Shown in pieces: positions 9,530 to 23,464 of a stretch of DNA of 64,000 bases; within the stretch, counting starts at the first letter, position 1, and every line of letters starts with the position of its first letter. The notes beneath the pieces were generated by a model. That model was not told the DNA's origin and searched no databases. It saw nothing but the letters and a program-made list of their open reading frames with translations. The translations under genes and the position numbers were made by a program. The stretch comes from Ideonella alba (GTDB lineage Bacteria; Pseudomonadota; Gammaproteobacteria; Burkholderiales; Burkholderiaceae_C). The stretch is from positions 310,001 to 374,000 of the forward strand of contig NZ_JAGQDF010000002.1 of NCBI RefSeq assembly GCF_018069875.1, read 5' to 3'.

Positions 9530-9550
9530 GCGGGGCGGTGCGCGCCCCGC
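9530..9550. terminator. GC-rich hairpin between convergent genes
   Basis: An 8-base perfect stem (GCGGGGCG/CGCCCCGC) lies between the convergent hydroxylase and parC genes. There is no T-tract on either side, so it is only a possible bidirectional transcription stop. Confidence 0.35.
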
Positions 9551-9568
9551 TGCCGGACGCACAGCCGC

Positions 9569-11890
<2,322 letters not shown>

Positions 11891-12036
11891 GGTGCTTGTT
11901 GAAGGGGAAGGCCCACGGGCCAGTGGCCCACGCCAGCGCAGACCCCGGCGGTCCGCACAGCCTTCCGGCGCCGGGCCGAACGACCCGGACGCAGCCCGCC
12001 ATCTTACCGGCCCGGGCGCACCTGATCGCCAATGAG

Positions 12037-12068
12037 AAAGGCCGCCGGATCACAGGGATCGGGCGGCC
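12037..12068 (-). terminator. Rho-independent terminator after S8 protease gene
   Basis: Read on the minus strand, GGCCGCC-C-GATC pairs with GATC-C-GGCGGCC across a 5-base loop and is followed by TTTCTCATT. It is well placed to end the S8 protease transcript about 50 bases after its stop. A second strong hairpin without T-tract (12085-12108, GACCGTGCCG/CGGCACGGTC) lies between. Confidence 0.7.
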
Positions 12069-12116
12069 CGTCGGGCGCACAGGGGACCGTGCCGCCAGCG
12101 GCACGGTCAGCGCTCA

Positions 12117-13697
12117 TCAGTTGGCGGCGCAGAAGCCCCCGTCCAGCTTCTTCAGCGCGGCCTTGGCCTGCACCAGGCCGTTGCCGAACTTGTCGTCGCG
12201 GCCCGGGTCGCCCAGGTCCATCGCGGTGCTGTTCAGCACCTTGCGGATCTGCGCTGCCGTGCACTCGGGGTGGAAGCTCCACACCAGGGCGGCGACGCCC
12301 GAGACGTGCGGCGTGGCCATCGAGGTGCCGCTCAGGTAGGCGTAGTTGGAGGCCACGACGCCCGCGTCAGCGGTCATGCCGATCTTGGTCATCAGCGTGG
12401 CGCCGTTGGCCTGCGACACGCTCATCGACGGGATGGTCGTCGGGGCGCCATTCAGCGTGCCGGCGAAGTTGCCCGGCGCGTTGTTGTAGATCACCGCACC
12501 CACGCCACCGTTGGCCTCGCAACGGGTCACCTTCTCGGCGAAGGTGATCACGCCGCGCGAAATCAGGCAGACCTTGCCGGCCACGCCGGTGTCATCGGTC
12601 TGGCCCAGGCCGAAGTCGTACAGCGGTGCCGAGACGCTGCCCTGCGCCGAGCCGGTCATTGCGATGGCTTCATAGGCGGTGCCATCCACGGTCAGGCTGC
12701 CGATCACGCCGGTGCCGGTGGGCACCGACGATAGCGTCAGCACGCCGGGGCCGGCGATTTCGACGTCGGCGTTGAACTGCGAGAAGGTGGCCCAGGCCTT
12801 GTTGGCATCGACCGCTGCCACCGAGACGACTTCCTTGAAGCCGGCCGGGTAGGAGATGGCGGTGTTGCCGCCGTTGCCGGCCGCAGCGATGGTCAGGATG
12901 CCCGCGGCGTCCAGCGCCTGCGCAGCGTTCTTCTCGACCGCGGTGGACGACGAGCCGCCCAGCGACATCGACACCACGTTGGCGCCCGAGTCCAGGCAGT
13001 CCATCATCGCGTCGGCCACGGTCGAGGACGAGGCGCTGCCGCCCGCGTCGAAGACCTTGTTGATGCGCAGGATGACCTGGTTCTTGCCGTTGACGCCGAC
13101 CACGCCGATCTGGTTGTCGACACCGGCGATCGTGCCGGCGACGTGGGTGCCGTGGCCGTTCTCGTCGGTATTCCACTTGCCGGACGTGGTGAAGTTCTTG
13201 CCCGACATCGTGTTCTTCTTCAGGTCCTCGTGCCGGCCGTCGATGCCCGAGTCGATGATGCAGACCACGGGCTGCCAGGCGCCGGTGCCCTTGACCTTGT
13301 CGGCCTGCACCAGCGGGATGCCGTAGGGCGCGACCTCGGTGCCGGCAATGGCAGCGCCGCGCAGGACCGGCGTGGCCGTGGGGCCGACGCGCTGGCCCAG
13401 CAGGGTGCGCTCGGCGTCGACCTCGACATTGGCCGCGCCCACCAGGGCCTTGAACTGAGCGACCTTGCTGGCCGGCACTTCCACGGCGGTGGCGCCCAGG
13501 CGCGACAGGTCGCGCGTGACGCGGCCGCCCACGGCACTGGCGTGGCTGCCCACGGCCATGGTGCTGGCCTGACCATGGTTGACGATCAGCTTGACGGTGG
13601 CTTCAGCGGCCACGGCACCGCTGCCAACCAGCGCGGCGGGCGCGGCGATGGCCACGGCGACACACAGGCGGCTGAGCTTGAACGAGGGGATGGACAT
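12117..13697 (-). CDS. Secreted S8 (subtilisin-type) serine protease with PA-like insert
   Basis: A 526-residue exported protease. A Sec signal peptide ends near residue 31 (GSGAVAAEA), followed by a propeptide-like inhibitor region to about 110. The catalytic triad is Asp149 (CIIDSGID), His182 (NGHGTHVAGT) and Ser459 (LSGTSMATPHVSG), with oxyanion Asn275 (AAAGNGG). Residues about 340-450 form a protease-associated-like insert placed between the oxyanion Asn and Ser. Start at 13697 has GAGGAT 6 bases upstream; the open frame runs further only by chance into the lytic transglycosylase region. It is inserted between the parE-lytic transglycosylase pair and parC. Likely an extracellular protein-degrading enzyme; substrate not predictable. 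Confidence 0.93.
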   Translation of the reverse strand: MSIPSFKLSRLCVAVAIAAPAALVGSGAVAAEATVKLIVNHGQASTMAVGSHASAVGGRVTRDLSRLGATAVEVPASKVAQFKALVGAANVEVDAERTLLGQRVGPTATPVLRGAAIAGTEVAPYGIPLVQADKVKGTGAWQPVVCIIDSGIDGRHEDLKKNTMSGKNFTTSGKWNTDENGHGTHVAGTIAGVDNQIGVVGVNGKNQVILRINKVFDAGGSASSSTVADAMMDCLDSGANVVSMSLGGSSSTAVEKNAAQALDAAGILTIAAAGNGGNTAISYPAGFKEVVSVAAVDANKAWATFSQFNADVEIAGPGVLTLSSVPTGTGVIGSLTVDGTAYEAIAMTGSAQGSVSAPLYDFGLGQTDDTGVAGKVCLISRGVITFAEKVTRCEANGGVGAVIYNNAPGNFAGTLNGAPTTIPSMSVSQANGATLMTKIGMTADAGVVASNYAYLSGTSMATPHVSGVAALVWSFHPECTAAQIRKVLNSTAMDLGDPGRDDKFGNGLVQAKAALKKLDGGFCAAN

Positions 13698-13797
13698 GAC
13701 GGGATCCTCAGTCGGGTAACGCGAAGCGTCCGACTGTCCCGGACCACCCCTGGCAGCGTCAACCCCCCAACTTCGAAGGGCGGCGCTGGACACAGGG

Positions 13798-16591
<2,794 letters not shown>

Positions 16592-16656
16592 TCACGCAGG
16601 CGACAGCAATACCCTGCTGTGCATCGCCGGGCGCGCCGCTGGGCTACAGTGCCTGG

Positions 16657-17871
16657 ATGAGCACCGCCGCCGACCGCCGCCCCTTGTCCATGACCCAGGT
16701 GCTGCTGTGCGGCGCGCTGATCGTGACACTGTCGATGGGCATCCGCCACGGCTTCGGGCTGTGGCTGCAGCCGATCACCATGGACCGCGGCTGGACGCGC
16801 GAGACCTTCTCGTTCGCGCTGGCGGTGCAGAACATCGCCTGGGGCGCCGCCGGTCCGTTCGCCGGCGCGCTGGCCGACCGCTTCGGGGCCTTCCGGGTGC
16901 TGCTGGTCGGCGCCCTGCTCTATGCACTGGGCCTGGTGCTGATGGCGCTGGCCACCTCGGGCCTGGCCTTCACCGGGGCCACCGGGCTGCTGATCGGCAT
17001 CGCCCAGTCCGGCACCACCTACGCCGTGGTCTACGGCGTGATCGGCCGCAACGTCGCCCCCGAGAAGCGCTCCTGGGCGATGGGCGTGGCCGCGGCAGCG
17101 GGTTCCTTCGGCCAGTTCATGATGGTGCCGGTGGAGAGCTGGCTGATCGCCACCTGGGGCTGGCAGAGCGCGCTGTTCGTGCTGGGCTGCGCCGCGCTGG
17201 CGATCATGCCGCTGGCGCTGGGCCTGAAGGAGCCTGGCCTGGCCGGCGGGGCCGCGCGGCCGCAGCAGAGCATTGGTGCCGCGCTGCGCGAGGCCTTCGG
17301 CCATGGCAGCTTCCGCTGGCTGACCGCCGGGTATTTCGTCTGCGGTTTCCAGGTGGTGTTCATCGGCGTGCACATGCCCAGCTACCTGCGCGACCAGGGC
17401 ATGGACCCCTCGGTGGCCACCACGGCGCTGGCGCTGATCGGCCTGTTCAACGTCTTCGGCACCTACGGCGCCGGTGTGCTGGGCCAGCGCTTCCCCAAGC
17501 GCCACATCCTCTCGGCGATCTACCTGCTGCGCTCGGCGGTGATCGTGATCTTTCTGGCCGCTCCGCTGACGCCGATGAGCGTCTACCTGTTCGCCGCGAC
17601 GATGGGCGTGCTGTGGCTGTCCACCGTGCCGCCGACCAACGCGATCGTGGCCCAGGTCTACGGCGTGCAGTACATGTCTATGCTGGGAGGCGTGGTGTTC
17701 TTCAGCCACCAGGTGGGCTCGTTCCTGGGCGTGTGGCTGGGCGGCTGGATATACGACCGCGCCGGCAGCTACACGCCGGTGTGGTGGATCGCGGTGGCGC
17801 TGGGCATCTTCGCGGCGCTGGCCAACCAGCCGGTGCGCGAAACGCCGCTGCTGCGGCCCGCTGCCGCCTGA
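16657..17871 (+). CDS. MFS transporter
   Basis: A 404-residue major facilitator with 12 predicted hydrophobic segments. The MFS loop signature GALADRFGAFRVLLVG lies between helices 2 and 3, and a matching GVLGQRFPKRH loop is in the second half. The N-terminal GIRHGFGLWLQPITMDRGWTR resembles the OFA/monocarboxylate-type group, whose members often carry organic acids; the substrate cannot be fixed. The -10-like TACAGT lies only 8 bases before the ATG and no clear ribosome-binding site is seen, so a short or leaderless message is possible. A 39-codon membrane peptide gene follows after 4 bases. Confidence 0.88.
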   Translation: MSTAADRRPLSMTQVLLCGALIVTLSMGIRHGFGLWLQPITMDRGWTRETFSFALAVQNIAWGAAGPFAGALADRFGAFRVLLVGALLYALGLVLMALATSGLAFTGATGLLIGIAQSGTTYAVVYGVIGRNVAPEKRSWAMGVAAAAGSFGQFMMVPVESWLIATWGWQSALFVLGCAALAIMPLALGLKEPGLAGGAARPQQSIGAALREAFGHGSFRWLTAGYFVCGFQVVFIGVHMPSYLRDQGMDPSVATTALALIGLFNVFGTYGAGVLGQRFPKRHILSAIYLLRSAVIVIFLAAPLTPMSVYLFAATMGVLWLSTVPPTNAIVAQVYGVQYMSMLGGVVFFSHQVGSFLGVWLGGWIYDRAGSYTPVWWIAVALGIFAALANQPVRETPLLRPAAA

Positions 17872-17875
17872 CACC

Positions 17876-17995
17876 ATGTGGGTGAGGCTGCTGACCTGGA
17901 CGCTGGTGCTGGGCGCGCTGCTGCTGGTCTTCCTGGCCTACCTCAGCCCGCACCTGGTTCGAGACCTGGCCGACCGCCTGTGGGCCTGCTTCTGA
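17876..17995 (+). CDS. Predicted 39-residue single-span membrane peptide
   Basis: Short open frame starting 4 bases after the MFS stop and overlapping the next gene as TGATG. It encodes MWVRLLTWTLVLGALLLVFL followed by a short charged tail ending in DRLWACF: one hydrophobic segment at about residues 5-24 with positive residues on both sides. Position, overlap at its 3' end and membrane-like composition support a real gene; no family is recognised. It could assist the transporter or only serve to couple translation of the methyltransferase. Confidence 0.5.
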   Translation: MWVRLLTWTLVLGALLLVFLAYLSPHLVRDLADRLWACF

Positions 17996-18543
17996 TGCAC
18001 GACACGCCCACGCCGCCGTCGGACTGGGTGCGCCGCTGGTGCACCGGGCTCGCGCCGGGCCGCGCGCTCGACTTGGCCTGTGGCCGCGGGCGGCATCTGC
18101 GCTGGCTGGCGCAGCAGGGTTGGCAGGTCACCGGCGTCGACCGCGACGAACAGGCCCTGGCCGGCCTGCAGGGCCTGGGCGAGCTGCTGCACGCAGATAT
18201 CGAGTCCGGGCCCTGGCCGCTGGCGGGCCGCCGCTTCGACCTGGTGGTCGTCACCAACTACCTGTGGCGCCCGCTGCTGCCGGCGATCATCGACACGGTG
18301 GCGCCGGGCGGTCGGCTGGTCTACGAGACCTTTGGCGCCGGACATGAGCGCCTGGGCCGGCCGTCACGCCCGGATTTCCTGTTGCAACCGGCGGAGTTGC
18401 TGCAGGCCTGTCGCGAGCTGCAGGTGCTGGGCTATGAGTGCGGGCAGCTGCCGTCGCCCGAGCGGGTGGTCCAGCGCATCGCCGCGCAGCGCGATGACGC
18501 GGTGCACCATCTGCCGGTCTGGGCCGTTGCACCGGGTGGCTAG
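17995..18543 (+). CDS. Class I SAM-dependent methyltransferase
   Basis: A 182-residue Rossmann-fold methyltransferase. Motif I is [20 protein letters not shown] (residues about 24-43), followed by [11 protein letters not shown] for the SAM ribose, [13 protein letters not shown] and [12 protein letters not shown]. These resemble small TehB/UbiE-like methyltransferases; the substrate is unknown. The ATG at 17995 overlaps the upstream 39-codon frame stop (TGATG); the open frame runs further upstream but that part is out of frame with the peptide and has no family resemblance. dapA starts 25 bases downstream. Confidence 0.87.
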   Translation: MHDTPTPPSDWVRRWCTGLAPGRALDLACGRGRHLRWLAQQGWQVTGVDRDEQALAGLQGLGELLHADIESGPWPLAGRRFDLVVVTNYLWRPLLPAIIDTVAPGGRLVYETFGAGHERLGRPSRPDFLLQPAELLQACRELQVLGYECGQLPSPERVVQRIAAQRDDAVHHLPVWAVAPGG

Positions 18544-18568
18544 AATCCACCATTCGCAAGGAATCACG

Positions 18569-19453
18569 ATGAGATCCATTCAAGGCAGCATCCCGGCGCT
18601 GGTGACGCCGATGCACGAAGACGGCAGTGTCGACTACGACCGCCTGCGCGCGCTGATCGACTGGCATGTCACCGAAGGCACTGATGCCATCTGCGTGGTG
18701 GGCACCACTGGTGAATCCGCCACGGTCAGCTTCGAGGAGCACTTCGAGATCATCCGTGTGGCCGTCGAGCACGCCAAGGGCCGCATCCCGATCATGGCCG
18801 GCGCCGGCGCCAACAGCACCACCGAGGCCATCGAGCTCAGCCGCTACGCCAAGCAGGTAGGTGCCGACTGCACGCTGCAGGTCGTGCCCTACTACAACAA
18901 GCCCTCGCAGGAGGGCATGTACCGCCACTTCAAGGCCATCGCCGAGGCGGTGGACATTCCGGTGATGGTCTACAACGTGCCCGGTCGCACGGTGGCGGAC
19001 ATGCTGCCCGAGACCACGCTGCGCGTGGCCACCATCCCCGGCGTCTTCGGCATCAAGGAAGCCACCGGCAACATCGAGCGCGCTGCCTGGCTGATCAAGC
19101 ACGCACCGGCCGGCTTCAAGGTCTTCTCCGGCGATGACGGCACCGCGATCGCGCTGATGCTGCTGGGCGGCGCGGGCAACGTGAGCGTCACGGCGAACGT
19201 GGCGCCGCGCCTGATGCACGAGATGTGCGCCGCGGCGCTCAGCGGTGACATTCCCACCGCCCGCCGCATCCACTTCCAGCTGCTGTCGCTGCACAAGCAG
19301 CTGTTCTGCGAGAACAGCCCGGCCCCCGCCAAGTGGGCCCTGTCCCAGCTGGGTCGCTGCGGCACCACCGTGCGGCTGCCGCTCACCCCGCTGAGCGATG
19401 CCGGCCAGGCCCTGGTCGGCAGCGCGATGCGCGACGCCGGGCTGCTGGCCTGA
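18569..19453 (+). CDS. dapA: 4-hydroxy-tetrahydrodipicolinate synthase
   Basis: A 294-residue class I aldolase that condenses pyruvate with aspartate semialdehyde in the first committed step to diaminopimelate and lysine. The Schiff-base Lys163 is in FGIKEATG, the catalytic triad Thr46/Thr47, Tyr109 and Tyr135 are in [16 protein letters not shown] and MVYNVPGR, and Arg140 binds the second substrate carboxylate. A -10-like TAGAAT (18541-18546) lies upstream and GCAAGGA precedes the ATG. It is followed after 68 bases by bamC, the conserved dapA-bamC arrangement. Confidence 0.96.
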   Translation: MRSIQGSIPALVTPMHEDGSVDYDRLRALIDWHVTEGTDAICVVGTTGESATVSFEEHFEIIRVAVEHAKGRIPIMAGAGANSTTEAIELSRYAKQVGADCTLQVVPYYNKPSQEGMYRHFKAIAEAVDIPVMVYNVPGRTVADMLPETTLRVATIPGVFGIKEATGNIERAAWLIKHAPAGFKVFSGDDGTAIALMLLGGAGNVSVTANVAPRLMHEMCAAALSGDIPTARRIHFQLLSLHKQLFCENSPAPAKWALSQLGRCGTTVRLPLTPLSDAGQALVGSAMRDAGLLA

Positions 19454-19521
19454 TCCCCCCTCACCTGTTCCGAGCCGCCGCACCGAGCACCGGTCCGTCG
19501 GCTCTCTTGGAGACCGCTTCA

Positions 19522-20685
19522 GTGAAACAAGCCTTCGCCTCGACGCCCCTGCGTGCCGCCGTCCTGCTCATGATCGTTGGGCTGGCGGGTTGCAGCGCCC
19601 TGGAGAGCACGCTGGGTGGCGACAAGATCGACTATGGCCGGGCTGCGCGCAAGACCAACCCGCTCGAAGTGCCGCCCGACCTGACGCCGCTCAACCGCGA
19701 TGGCCGCTTCCTGCCGCAATCGGGCGCCGTCAGCGCGAACCAGCTGCAGCAGGCTGGCGGCTCGCGCACGGCCGCAGCCACCGCCCCCACCGCCGCACCC
19801 AACCAGGTCGGCTCGATCCGCATGGAGCGCGAAGGCAACACGCGCTGGCTGGTGACCCCGCAGTCCCCCGAGCAGCTGGTGCCGCGCATCCGCCAGTTCT
19901 GGCAGGACATGGGCTTCACGCTGGTCAAGGACAGCCCTGAGACCGGCATCTTCGAGACCGACTGGGCCGAGAACCGCGCCAAGATTCCTGACGACCTGAT
20001 CCGCAACACCCTGGGCAAGATCATCGACTCGCTGTACTCCACCGGCGAGCGCGACAAGTTCCGCACCCGCATCGAGCGCACCGCCCGCGGCACCGAGATC
20101 CTGATCAGCCACCGGGGCGTGCAGGAGGTCTTCAGCAGCCAGACGCGCGAGGACAACCTGGTCTGGACGCCCCGCGCCAGCGACCCGCAGCTCGAGGCCG
20201 AGATGCTCTCGCGCCTGATGCTGGCGCTGGGCGCCCCCGAGCAGGCCGCCAAGGATGCCAAGGCCAACCCGGCGGCGCCGGCGGTGGCGGCGGCCGCGCC
20301 GGCCGCCGTGTCGTCGCGCGCCGAGGAACTGAGCGGCCAGCCTGGCGCCGCGCTGCGCGTGACCGAAGACCTCGAGCGCACCTGGCGCCGCGTCGGCCTG
20401 GCCCTGGACCGCAGCGGCTTCACGGTGGAAGACCGCGACCGCGGCCAGGCCACCTACTTCGTGCGCTTTGCCGATCCGTCCACCGCCAGCGAGGATCAGC
20501 CGAGCTTCTTCGCCAAGCTGTTCGGCGCCAAGGATGCCGTGCAGCTGGCCCGCTTCCGCCTGGCGCTGAAGTCGCAACCCGATGGCAGCACCGCGGTGAA
20601 CGTGCTGGACGCCGAGGGCCGCCCCGACGCGTCCGAGAACGCGCGCCGCGTGGCCTCGCTGCTGCTGACCGAACTGCGCCGCTGA
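19522..20685 (+). CDS. bamC: Outer membrane assembly lipoprotein BamC
   Basis: A 387-residue lipoprotein of the BAM complex that inserts beta-barrel proteins into the outer membrane. The GTG start at 19522, with GGAG 9 bases upstream, gives a lipoprotein signal peptide ending in the lipobox LAGC with acylated Cys24. After this comes the unstructured NPLEVPPDLTPL segment that binds BamD, then two helix-grip domains (about 105-245 and 285-387) joined by an Ala/Pro linker. Placement right after dapA is the usual context. Downstream hairpins end the transcript. Confidence 0.92.
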   Translation: MKQAFASTPLRAAVLLMIVGLAGCSALESTLGGDKIDYGRAARKTNPLEVPPDLTPLNRDGRFLPQSGAVSANQLQQAGGSRTAAATAPTAAPNQVGSIRMEREGNTRWLVTPQSPEQLVPRIRQFWQDMGFTLVKDSPETGIFETDWAENRAKIPDDLIRNTLGKIIDSLYSTGERDKFRTRIERTARGTEILISHRGVQEVFSSQTREDNLVWTPRASDPQLEAEMLSRLMLALGAPEQAAKDAKANPAAPAVAAAAPAAVSSRAEELSGQPGAALRVTEDLERTWRRVGLALDRSGFTVEDRDRGQATYFVRFADPSTASEDQPSFFAKLFGAKDAVQLARFRLALKSQPDGSTAVNVLDAEGRPDASENARRVASLLLTELRR

Positions 20686-20739
20686 TCCCCAGGCCAGGGG
20701 TGGGGTCGGCATGGCCCCACGCGCGGCCGCACACAGCAC

Positions 20740-20765
20740 AAAGCCGCCCTCGGGCGGCTTTCTTG
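20740..20765 (+). terminator. Rho-independent terminator of dapA-bamC
   Basis: Perfect 9-base stem AAGCCGCCC/GGGCGGCTT with a 2-base apparent loop, followed by TTCTT, 55 bases after the bamC stop. It faces the terminator of the convergent lipoprotein gene. Confidence 0.8.
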
Positions 20766-20779
20766 CGTGTGCCATGCGG

Positions 20780-20810
20780 CCAAAAAGAAAAGCCGCCCGA
20801 AGGCGGCTTT
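20780..20810 (-). terminator. Rho-independent terminator of small lipoprotein gene
   Basis: On the minus strand AAAGCCGCC and GGCGGCTTT pair across a TTCG tetraloop and run into TTCTTTTT, 20 bases after the stop at 20830. This is a textbook intrinsic terminator. Confidence 0.88.
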
Positions 20811-20829
20811 CACTGGCGCGGAAGAAGGA

Positions 20830-21096
20830 TTACTTCTTGACGGCGTCCATGGCGGCCGAAGCGGCGGCGTTCACGGCGCCAGCAGCGGCGTCCTTGGCGG
20901 CATCGGCAACGGCCGAAGCGGCGGAGGCAGCGGCGTCAGCCACCGGAGCGGCAGCCGAAGCGGCGGCGTCGGCCACCGGGGCGGCGGCGGAAGCGACGGC
21001 GGCGGCAGCGGCCGGGGCAGCTTCTTCAGCCTTCTTGCCGCAAGCGGCCAGGGCAGCGACAGCGATCAGGGAGGCCAGCAGGAGCGACTTGTTCAT
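20830..21096 (-). CDS. Small alanine-rich lipoprotein
   Basis: An 88-residue predicted lipoprotein. MNKSLLLASLIAVAALAACG is a signal peptide with lipobox ending at Cys19. The mature part is almost only Ala, Val, Asp and Pro with the repeat APVADAAASAA occurring twice, and ends in MDAVKK. Composition suggests a long amphipathic helix of the alanine-zipper/Lpp-like type anchored in the outer membrane; this is inference. The start at 21096 has GAGGAAC 4-10 bases upstream. It has its own promoter-like element (21244-21266) and a strong terminator, so it is probably a single-gene, well-expressed unit. Confidence 0.8.
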   Translation of the reverse strand: MNKSLLLASLIAVAALAACGKKAEEAAPAAAAAVASAAAPVADAAASAAAPVADAAASAASAVADAAKDAAAGAVNAAASAAMDAVKK

Positions 21097-21243
21097 GAAG
21101 TTCCTCAAAGAGAAAAGTGGGGGACGAACAGAAATACCGGTAGTTCTGAAGGCCCGCTGTTCTGGCGAACCTCCTCCTCGACACAGACCAGGACGGCCGG
21201 GCGCCCAACGAGCGCGGCAGATCAATCCTGTGCCTAGCCTTAC

Positions 21244-21266
21244 ATTATACCCACTCTAGGTAGAGT
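21244..21266 (-). promoter_or_regulatory. Consensus -10 box with overlapping inverted repeat
   Basis: On the minus strand a perfect TATAAT (21249-21244) lies 5 bases after the inverted repeat ACTCTA-CC-TAGAGT (21266-21253). No good -35 box is seen at 16-18 bases, so an activator or the palindrome may set its activity. It would give a leader of about 140 bases before the lipoprotein start at 21096. Confidence 0.5.
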
Positions 21267-21268
21267 CC

Positions 21269-21799
21269 CTAGATGCCGATGGTTGTCACGGGGAACGTCA
21301 CGGTGGCGCGTTGCGAAACTGCATCAATCCACCGGGCGTTGAGGACAAGTTCACGTGGATCGGTGCAGATGCGGCCTTGCACCTGCGGGCCCGGCACGCG
21401 CTCGATCAACCCCAGACCTTGCGCCAGCAGGCACTCGCGGCCTTCCAGGAGGCGCGCCTCCTCGACCGCCAGACACTGTACCCGATGGTCCCAGGTGGCG
21501 CGCCAGCGCATAAGGCGCGGCGCACCGTGGCGCACCGGCTCGAAGTCCGTGCCCAGCCACAGCCACTGCCGGCCGGCAGGGCGCGCCCAGCGTGCCAGGC
21601 GTTCCAGCAGCTCGGCCTGTTCCCAGGGCCAGGACAGCGGGTCCTGGGTGATCCAGCACAGCCGCGTGACGCGCGCCGCCTCCAGGCCCTCGACCAGGCG
21701 CGCCACCGCATCGGCCCAGGCCTCACGGCCCGTCCAGTTCAGCCGGCCCGGGGCCTGCGGCCAGGCATCGGCCTCAGTCGGCTCGGACCCATCCATCAC
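21269..21799 (-). CDS. Conserved-type hypothetical protein beside roxA
   Basis: A 176-residue protein without a recognised domain. It is rich in Trp (9 or more) and Arg, has no signal peptide or membrane segment, and is predicted cytosolic. Segments such as RVTRLCWITQDPLSWPWEQA and DPRELVLNARWIDAVSQRAT look like a folded alpha/beta protein with a C-terminal 'DPRELVLNAR' helix-strand unit. The start at 21799 overlaps the end of the arginine hydroxylase gene by 26 bases, so it is probably cotranslated with it and may work in the same ribosome-related process. Confidence 0.75.
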   Translation of the reverse strand: MMDGSEPTEADAWPQAPGRLNWTGREAWADAVARLVEGLEAARVTRLCWITQDPLSWPWEQAELLERLARWARPAGRQWLWLGTDFEPVRHGAPRLMRWRATWDHRVQCLAVEEARLLEGRECLLAQGLGLIERVPGPQVQGRICTDPRELVLNARWIDAVSQRATVTFPVTTIGI

Positions 21800-22895
21800 A
21801 GGCCCACTCGTCGATCAGTGCCCGTGCGGCCTGGCTGAGCTGCGCCAGCTGCGCCGCGGAGAGTCGCCGCGCATCGGCCAGCTGCCGCATCAGCCGCGCG
21901 TCCCGGCCGCCGGCACGGAAGGACTCGCCGTTGATGAACACATGGTGCTCGTCGTACATCATGCGCGAGCGCGCATCCAGCCGGGCGCCCTGCCCCGCCG
22001 CCAGCGGCTCGCCGCCATCAAACCAGACGATGGCCTTGGGCTCGGTCAGGGTCTCGCCCAGCGCGCAGGCCAGGCTGCGGGCGTCGTTCAGCGCCTCGAT
22101 CACCGCCTTCTGCGCGAAGTGCTGCAGCGCCTGCGGGATCAGGCCCGGCGTGGCCGTGGCGCTGCCGGCCGGATCGCGGTAGTGCGGCTCGTCGGTGTCG
22201 GGCTCCAGCGCGTCGACCATGCGCTGCAGCACCTCGCGCGCGGTCTCGGTGGGCGTGGGCGTGCGAAAGCCGATCGAGCAGGTCATGCAATCGTCGCCCA
22301 CGGCGATGCCGTCGTGGCCCCAGCGCGGCGGCAGGTACAGCATGTCGCCGGGCTCCAGCACCAGGTCCTCGGTGGGCTGGAAGTTGGCCAGGATCTTCAC
22401 CGGCTTGTCTGGCAGCAGTTGCGCGTCCTTCACCGGGCCGATGCGCCAGCGTCGCCGGCCGCTGACCTGCAGCAGGAAGACGTCGTAGGAATCGAGATGC
22501 GGCCCGACCCCGCCGCCATCGCTGGCGTAGCTGATCATCAGATCGTCCAGGCGCGCCTCGGGCACGAAGCGAAAACGCGACAGCAGCTCATGGGCCGCCG
22601 GCACATGCAGGTCCAGCCCCTGCACCAGCAGCGTCCAGCCCGGCTTGCCCAGCGGCGGAATCTGGCGACGCGTGAACGGTCCGTTGCGCAGGGTCCAGGT
22701 GGTGGGTGACTGCTGCAGCAGGCGCGACTCCACGTCCTCGCGTCCGGCCAGCTCGAACAGCTCGGCGCGGGGCAGCGGCGGCACCACGCCGGGCACGGCC
22801 TGGCGGATGACGAAGGGCTTCTTCTGCCAGTAGCGGCGCATGAAGGCCGCGGGAGAGAGGCCGCCGAGCAGCGGCAGCGCTTGATCGATGTCCAT
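21774..22895 (-). CDS. roxA: Ribosomal protein L16 arginine hydroxylase (cupin/JmjC-type)
   Basis: A 373-residue Fe(II)/2-oxoglutarate dioxygenase of the YcfD/RoxA (ROX) family, which hydroxylates an arginine in ribosomal protein L16. The iron ligands are His133 and Asp135 (GVGPHLDSYDVFLLQ) and His194 (LPPRWGHDGIA). RRRWRIGPV and PGDMLYLPP are typical of the double-stranded beta-helix core, and the C-terminal part forms the dimerisation and winged-helix regions. N-terminus SPAAFMRRYWQKKPFVIRQA is characteristic. It is divergent from the SlyD-like gene with 50 bases between starts. Confidence 0.9.
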   Translation of the reverse strand: MDIDQALPLLGGLSPAAFMRRYWQKKPFVIRQAVPGVVPPLPRAELFELAGREDVESRLLQQSPTTWTLRNGPFTRRQIPPLGKPGWTLLVQGLDLHVPAAHELLSRFRFVPEARLDDLMISYASDGGGVGPHLDSYDVFLLQVSGRRRWRIGPVKDAQLLPDKPVKILANFQPTEDLVLEPGDMLYLPPRWGHDGIAVGDDCMTCSIGFRTPTPTETAREVLQRMVDALEPDTDEPHYRDPAGSATATPGLIPQALQHFAQKAVIEALNDARSLACALGETLTEPKAIVWFDGGEPLAAGQGARLDARSRMMYDEHHVFINGESFRAGGRDARLMRQLADARRLSAAQLAQLSQAARALIDEWACDGWVRAD

Positions 22896-22945
22896 GGGCC
22901 CGGATTGTCGCGCGGCCGCCGCAGGGGCTGTGCGATGATCCGTTG

Positions 22946-23464
22946 ATGGACATCACTTCCCCTTGCGTCGTGACGCTCACCTGGACGTTGTCTGACGCCC
23001 AGGGCCAGCTGATCGACGAGCTCGACGAGCCGGTCGAGTTCTTCTATGGCGGCGAGGACCTGCTGCCCAAGGTCGAGGAGGCCCTGGCCGGTCAGGCCGA
23101 GGGCTTCGAGACCCAGCTGCACCTGGAACCCGAACACGCCTTTGGCGACTACGACGCCGAGCTGGTCTGCTTCGAGCGCCGCGCCCTCTTCCCGGCCGAT
23201 CTGGAGCCCGGCATGCGCTTCGACGGCCTGCCCGAGGGCGCTGCTTCGGAGATGCCCGAGGGCCTGATCTACACCGTCACCGAGATCTACCCCGAGCACG
23301 TGGTGCTGGACGCCAACCATCCGCTGGCCGGCATCGCGCTGCGCATCGCGCTGAAGGTGCGCGGCGTGCGCGAGGCCACCGCCGAGGAGCAGGCCGCCGG
23401 CAGCGTGGGCGACTCGCCACTGGCGGTGCTCAGCGGCCCGCCGCCCGGCAGCTCAGTGCACTGA
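22946..23464 (+). CDS. FKBP-type peptidyl-prolyl isomerase, SlyD-like
   Basis: A 172-residue FKBP-fold protein with the insert-in-flap arrangement of SlyD: VVTLTWTLSDAQGQLIDE, then VEFFYGGEDLLPKVEEALAGQ, then the EPEHAFGDYD loop that leads into the chaperone insert. It lacks the His/Cys-rich metal-binding tail of E. coli SlyD and ends in a Ser/Pro/Gly tail. It should speed proline isomerisation and chaperone folding in the cytosol. The ATG at 22946 is preferred to the adjacent TTG at 22943. Confidence 0.88.
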   Translation: MDITSPCVVTLTWTLSDAQGQLIDELDEPVEFFYGGEDLLPKVEEALAGQAEGFETQLHLEPEHAFGDYDAELVCFERRALFPADLEPGMRFDGLPEGAASEMPEGLIYTVTEIYPEHVVLDANHPLAGIALRIALKVRGVREATAEEQAAGSVGDSPLAVLSGPPPGSSVH

